DNA from: Epiperipatus broadwayi
Lineage: Eukaryota; Onychophora; Udeonychophora; Euonychophora; Peripatidae
DNA length: 64,000 nt
Direction: 5' to 3'
Assembly: GCA_028023455.1 (NCBI GenBank)
Contig: JAQFVV010006645.1
Span: 498,001-562,000 of the forward strand
Shown: positions 61,841 through 64,000 of the stretch, one piece after another
Layout: the number at the start of each line of letters is the position of its first letter
Position numbering within the stretch: the first letter of the stretch is position 1
Position numbers and translations under genes: made by a program
The notes under the pieces: model-generated
Databases searched by the model: none
What the model was told of the DNA's origin: nothing
Seen by the model: only the letters and a program-made list of their open reading frames with translations

Positions 61841-62510
61841 TATTATCCTTAAAGTTAGAGTGCCATTTGTAATAGGATAAAATTGAGGATATAATTCTCT
61901 TTTAATATACCACAGATTTGGGACCCATTTCTAACAATTCATATAAGATCAAACCATAATAGAGTGTTTCTGTTTAATTATGCCCTACAAATTATGGTGT
62001 CATTTATAATAGAATAAATATGTGCATACCCTAATCTCTGATAAAGTTCTAATCATTTAGTAGCATTTTTAACATATAAAATATGCAATGAGAAATGATA
62101 ACTGTATAAAATATAACTCAGTCATTGGTCACTCTATGTAACAGAATGAAAATGATCCCTAAAGTTAGATATCATTTATAACTGATGTAATTCAAATAAA
62201 AATAATATTAATTTTATAATACCCTGTGAATAATAGTACCATTCATAAAAGATTGATAGTAATATACTAAATTAAGTCAATACCAATCAATAAACTAAAA
62301 CAAAATAATAATGATATCTTTATTATAGCATCATGGATTCAAATAGCATTTAGAGCAAATAGAAAACTAACAAGATCATCACTTCAGATACACTAAATTT
62401 ACTCCTTACTTAAAATTGATTAAATATAGCCATTAAATCAAATATCATTAACCCAAATAATGATATATCCTTAAGATATTTCATTTATAATTGAATAAAA
62501 CCAATAAAAA
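61841..62510. repeat. Degenerate tandem repeat, ~60-75-bp period
   Basis: A block resembling (cct)aaagttag..cattTataatagaataaa recurs with its cattt at about 61864, 61926, 62001, 62064, 62130, 62173, 62240, 62347 and 62482. Spacing is mostly 62-75 bases. Units are too diverged to be obvious by eye in one line, but the order of sub-motifs is kept. Confidence 0.6.
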
Positions 62511-62688
62511 GTCATTAAACAATCAAGTTCTAATATACCCACTAATCAACCATTGCTTATAAAAATATGAACTTATGTTAAAATTGAAAAATGTTCATAT
62601 CTAAATAAAATAATTCATGAATGATTAAGATAACAGCTTTAGTATGTCTTATATATTTTCAATGTTAACTCTCTATATATATATATAT

Positions 62689-64000
62689 TGTAACCGCCCC
62701 ACTCGATGGCTTCCATGCCGAAAGCACATTAAAGTCACTCCTATGAATCTGCTGTGCTCTTGCGTCTGGGGGGTTACATAATGTTCGGTGAAGATAATTT
62801 CAAACACATATACACGTACGCTTTTATTTATTTATACGTAAATTCGGATCGAATCCAAGTAGTAGGCGCCAGGAGAACTTTACAAGAGTCCGCCACGTAT
62901 GTGCATAAGCTCACTCAACTATATCACAAAACATGCCCATGCATCACTCCAGTCGGAAGCAAGAAACGAACACAGCCAATATCACCTTTCAAATTATATC
63001 GCATATGTGACCTTTCAATCGCGATCAATCAGACTTATCGTATTAGGGCCCGCCCTATATCCCACAGAACAAATCAATCAAAGCTTAATATTAATCTAAG
63101 AAAGGTATGGTAATATAACATAAGTTTAATCAAATCCCAACACCAAAAATATCAAATGCATTCATTCATAACAAAAAACAAATTGGATCACTCCAGCACT
63201 CATTCCCTATCATATAAATGTGAGTTGAAATTCCAATCAATCAATAACAAAATACTAATTAAATAAATGGTTTATTTTAATCTATTTAATAACAATTTTA
63301 TGCCGGTATATGACTGGCAAGCCGAGATAAATTAACTATAGAATTAAATGAGACTTCGCACATATATTAAAGGATGTTTATTTGTAGACAAACTTATTCT
63401 GGTTAAGTTCTTTAATCATTCATTTATGGTCGCGAGTAATTTTATCATTTAGCCAAATGTTTTTCACTAGTTATTGTTTTTAAAGTTTATCTACTCTGGT
63501 GCATAAGTGAGTACGATTAATTTAAAGATAGCTACCTGTGGAACGTAGACAGCCGGTAAGAAGGATCCTGAGCGATGATTTCTTCTTTAACTAAGCATTC
63601 TGGCAATTTGCGAGGTCTCAAAAGCGTGTGTGGTCCTTAGGTGAAGTTTCTCCAGTGTTACGAGCATCCTAGGGGCAATCAGCTGAATGGAGCGCGGAGG
63701 TCCGGCGGTCAAGCCGCGAATTTTAGGTTCAGCAACGCATCTCCGTTATACTATTATATGAAAGTTAGATCTTATTTCTACTGGTAAAAAGAAAACTTTC
63801 TTTACAAAATCAGCAACTTAATTATTCCAAGCACATCGGTGATTCTGCTAATTCCTTTTCTTTTCGCAATTCCCCTTGTAATTTCTCTCTTCTCCCACCC
63901 TCACACCTTGAATTTTTTTCATCCAATCTCCCCCTTGCACCTGTGAGTCCCTTCATCCAATAGGTCCATCGAGTATTAACTTAATTCAGCGATTTCTGGG
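62689..64000 (-). mobile_element. Solo-LTR-like repeat Y', running to the window edge
   Basis: Starts TGTAACCGCCCC directly after a (TA)n tract; its complement matches the end of repeat Y (GGTTACA). Other shared points in the same relative order are TTTATTTATTT, GGCGCCAG, GGGCGGGCC and, at the very end of the window, gcgatttctgg, the complement of Y's CAGAAATCG start. It is therefore the same type of element, inverted, probably ending a few bases beyond 64000. It is CpG-richer than the surrounding sequence. The 119-codon frame at 62754-63113 has no known domain. Confidence 0.55.

Noticed and set aside
62754-63113. 119-codon frame
   Set aside because: Inside LTR-like repeat Y', with no domain and no equivalent in repeat Y.

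Overview
This window is strongly AT-rich eukaryotic nuclear DNA from a draft assembly (one run of exactly 500 N at 15468-15967). It looks like repeat-dense intergenic or intronic DNA of an invertebrate animal. The basis is the repertoire: RTE-type LINEs, a Penelope-like element with a GIY-YIG domain, hAT relics, tRNA-Gly-derived SINEs, foldback elements and many (TA)n and (GATA)n microsatellites. The phylum cannot be fixed from sequence alone; an AT-rich mollusc or cnidarian would fit. I see no intact host protein-coding gene. Nearly every convincing coding stretch is a decayed transposable-element domain, and most longer ORFs are microsatellite or antisense artefacts.

Layout. 1-9 kb: tRNA-derived SINE, a 199-bp GATA array, nested foldback elements and a 691-bp terminal-inverted-repeat element. 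9.06-11.24 kb: a 2.2-kb solo-LTR-like repeat with a TATA box, present again at 44.52-46.74 kb. 11.26-22.24 kb: two copies of a non-autonomous LTR retrotransposon on the minus strand (1.6-kb LTR, 2.5-kb interior, primer-binding site, polypurine tract, coiled-coil gag-like ORF); copy A runs into the gap. 22.24-23.47 kb: a Penelope-like element relic. 23.9-30.2 kb: three RTE LINE fragments plus a Jockey/CR1-like fragment. 31.7-32.5 kb: an 18S rRNA pseudogene split by a hAT MITE and abutted by a foldback element. 33.2-36.9 kb: another LINE family with an ACATC-type tail, and a dispersed short repeat. 37.1-37.6 kb: a gag relic. 38.1-38.4 kb: a palindrome built from Penelope tail sequence. 40-49 kb: SINE, dispersed repeats, second solo LTR and RT relics. 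49.7-51.6 kb and 62.7 kb to the end: two related solo-LTR-like elements. 55-56.9 kb: a hAT transposase relic carrying three short insertions with 12-14-bp target duplications. 57.3-57.6 kb: an inverted repeat with a degenerate hammerhead-like motif. 61.8-62.5 kb: a degenerate tandem repeat.

The sequence reads as layered transposon history, not cooperating genes. Two themes recur. Element ends lie next to (TA)n tracts. Repeat copies differ at many TG/CA sites, as expected if methylated CpG in the parent element decayed separately in each copy.
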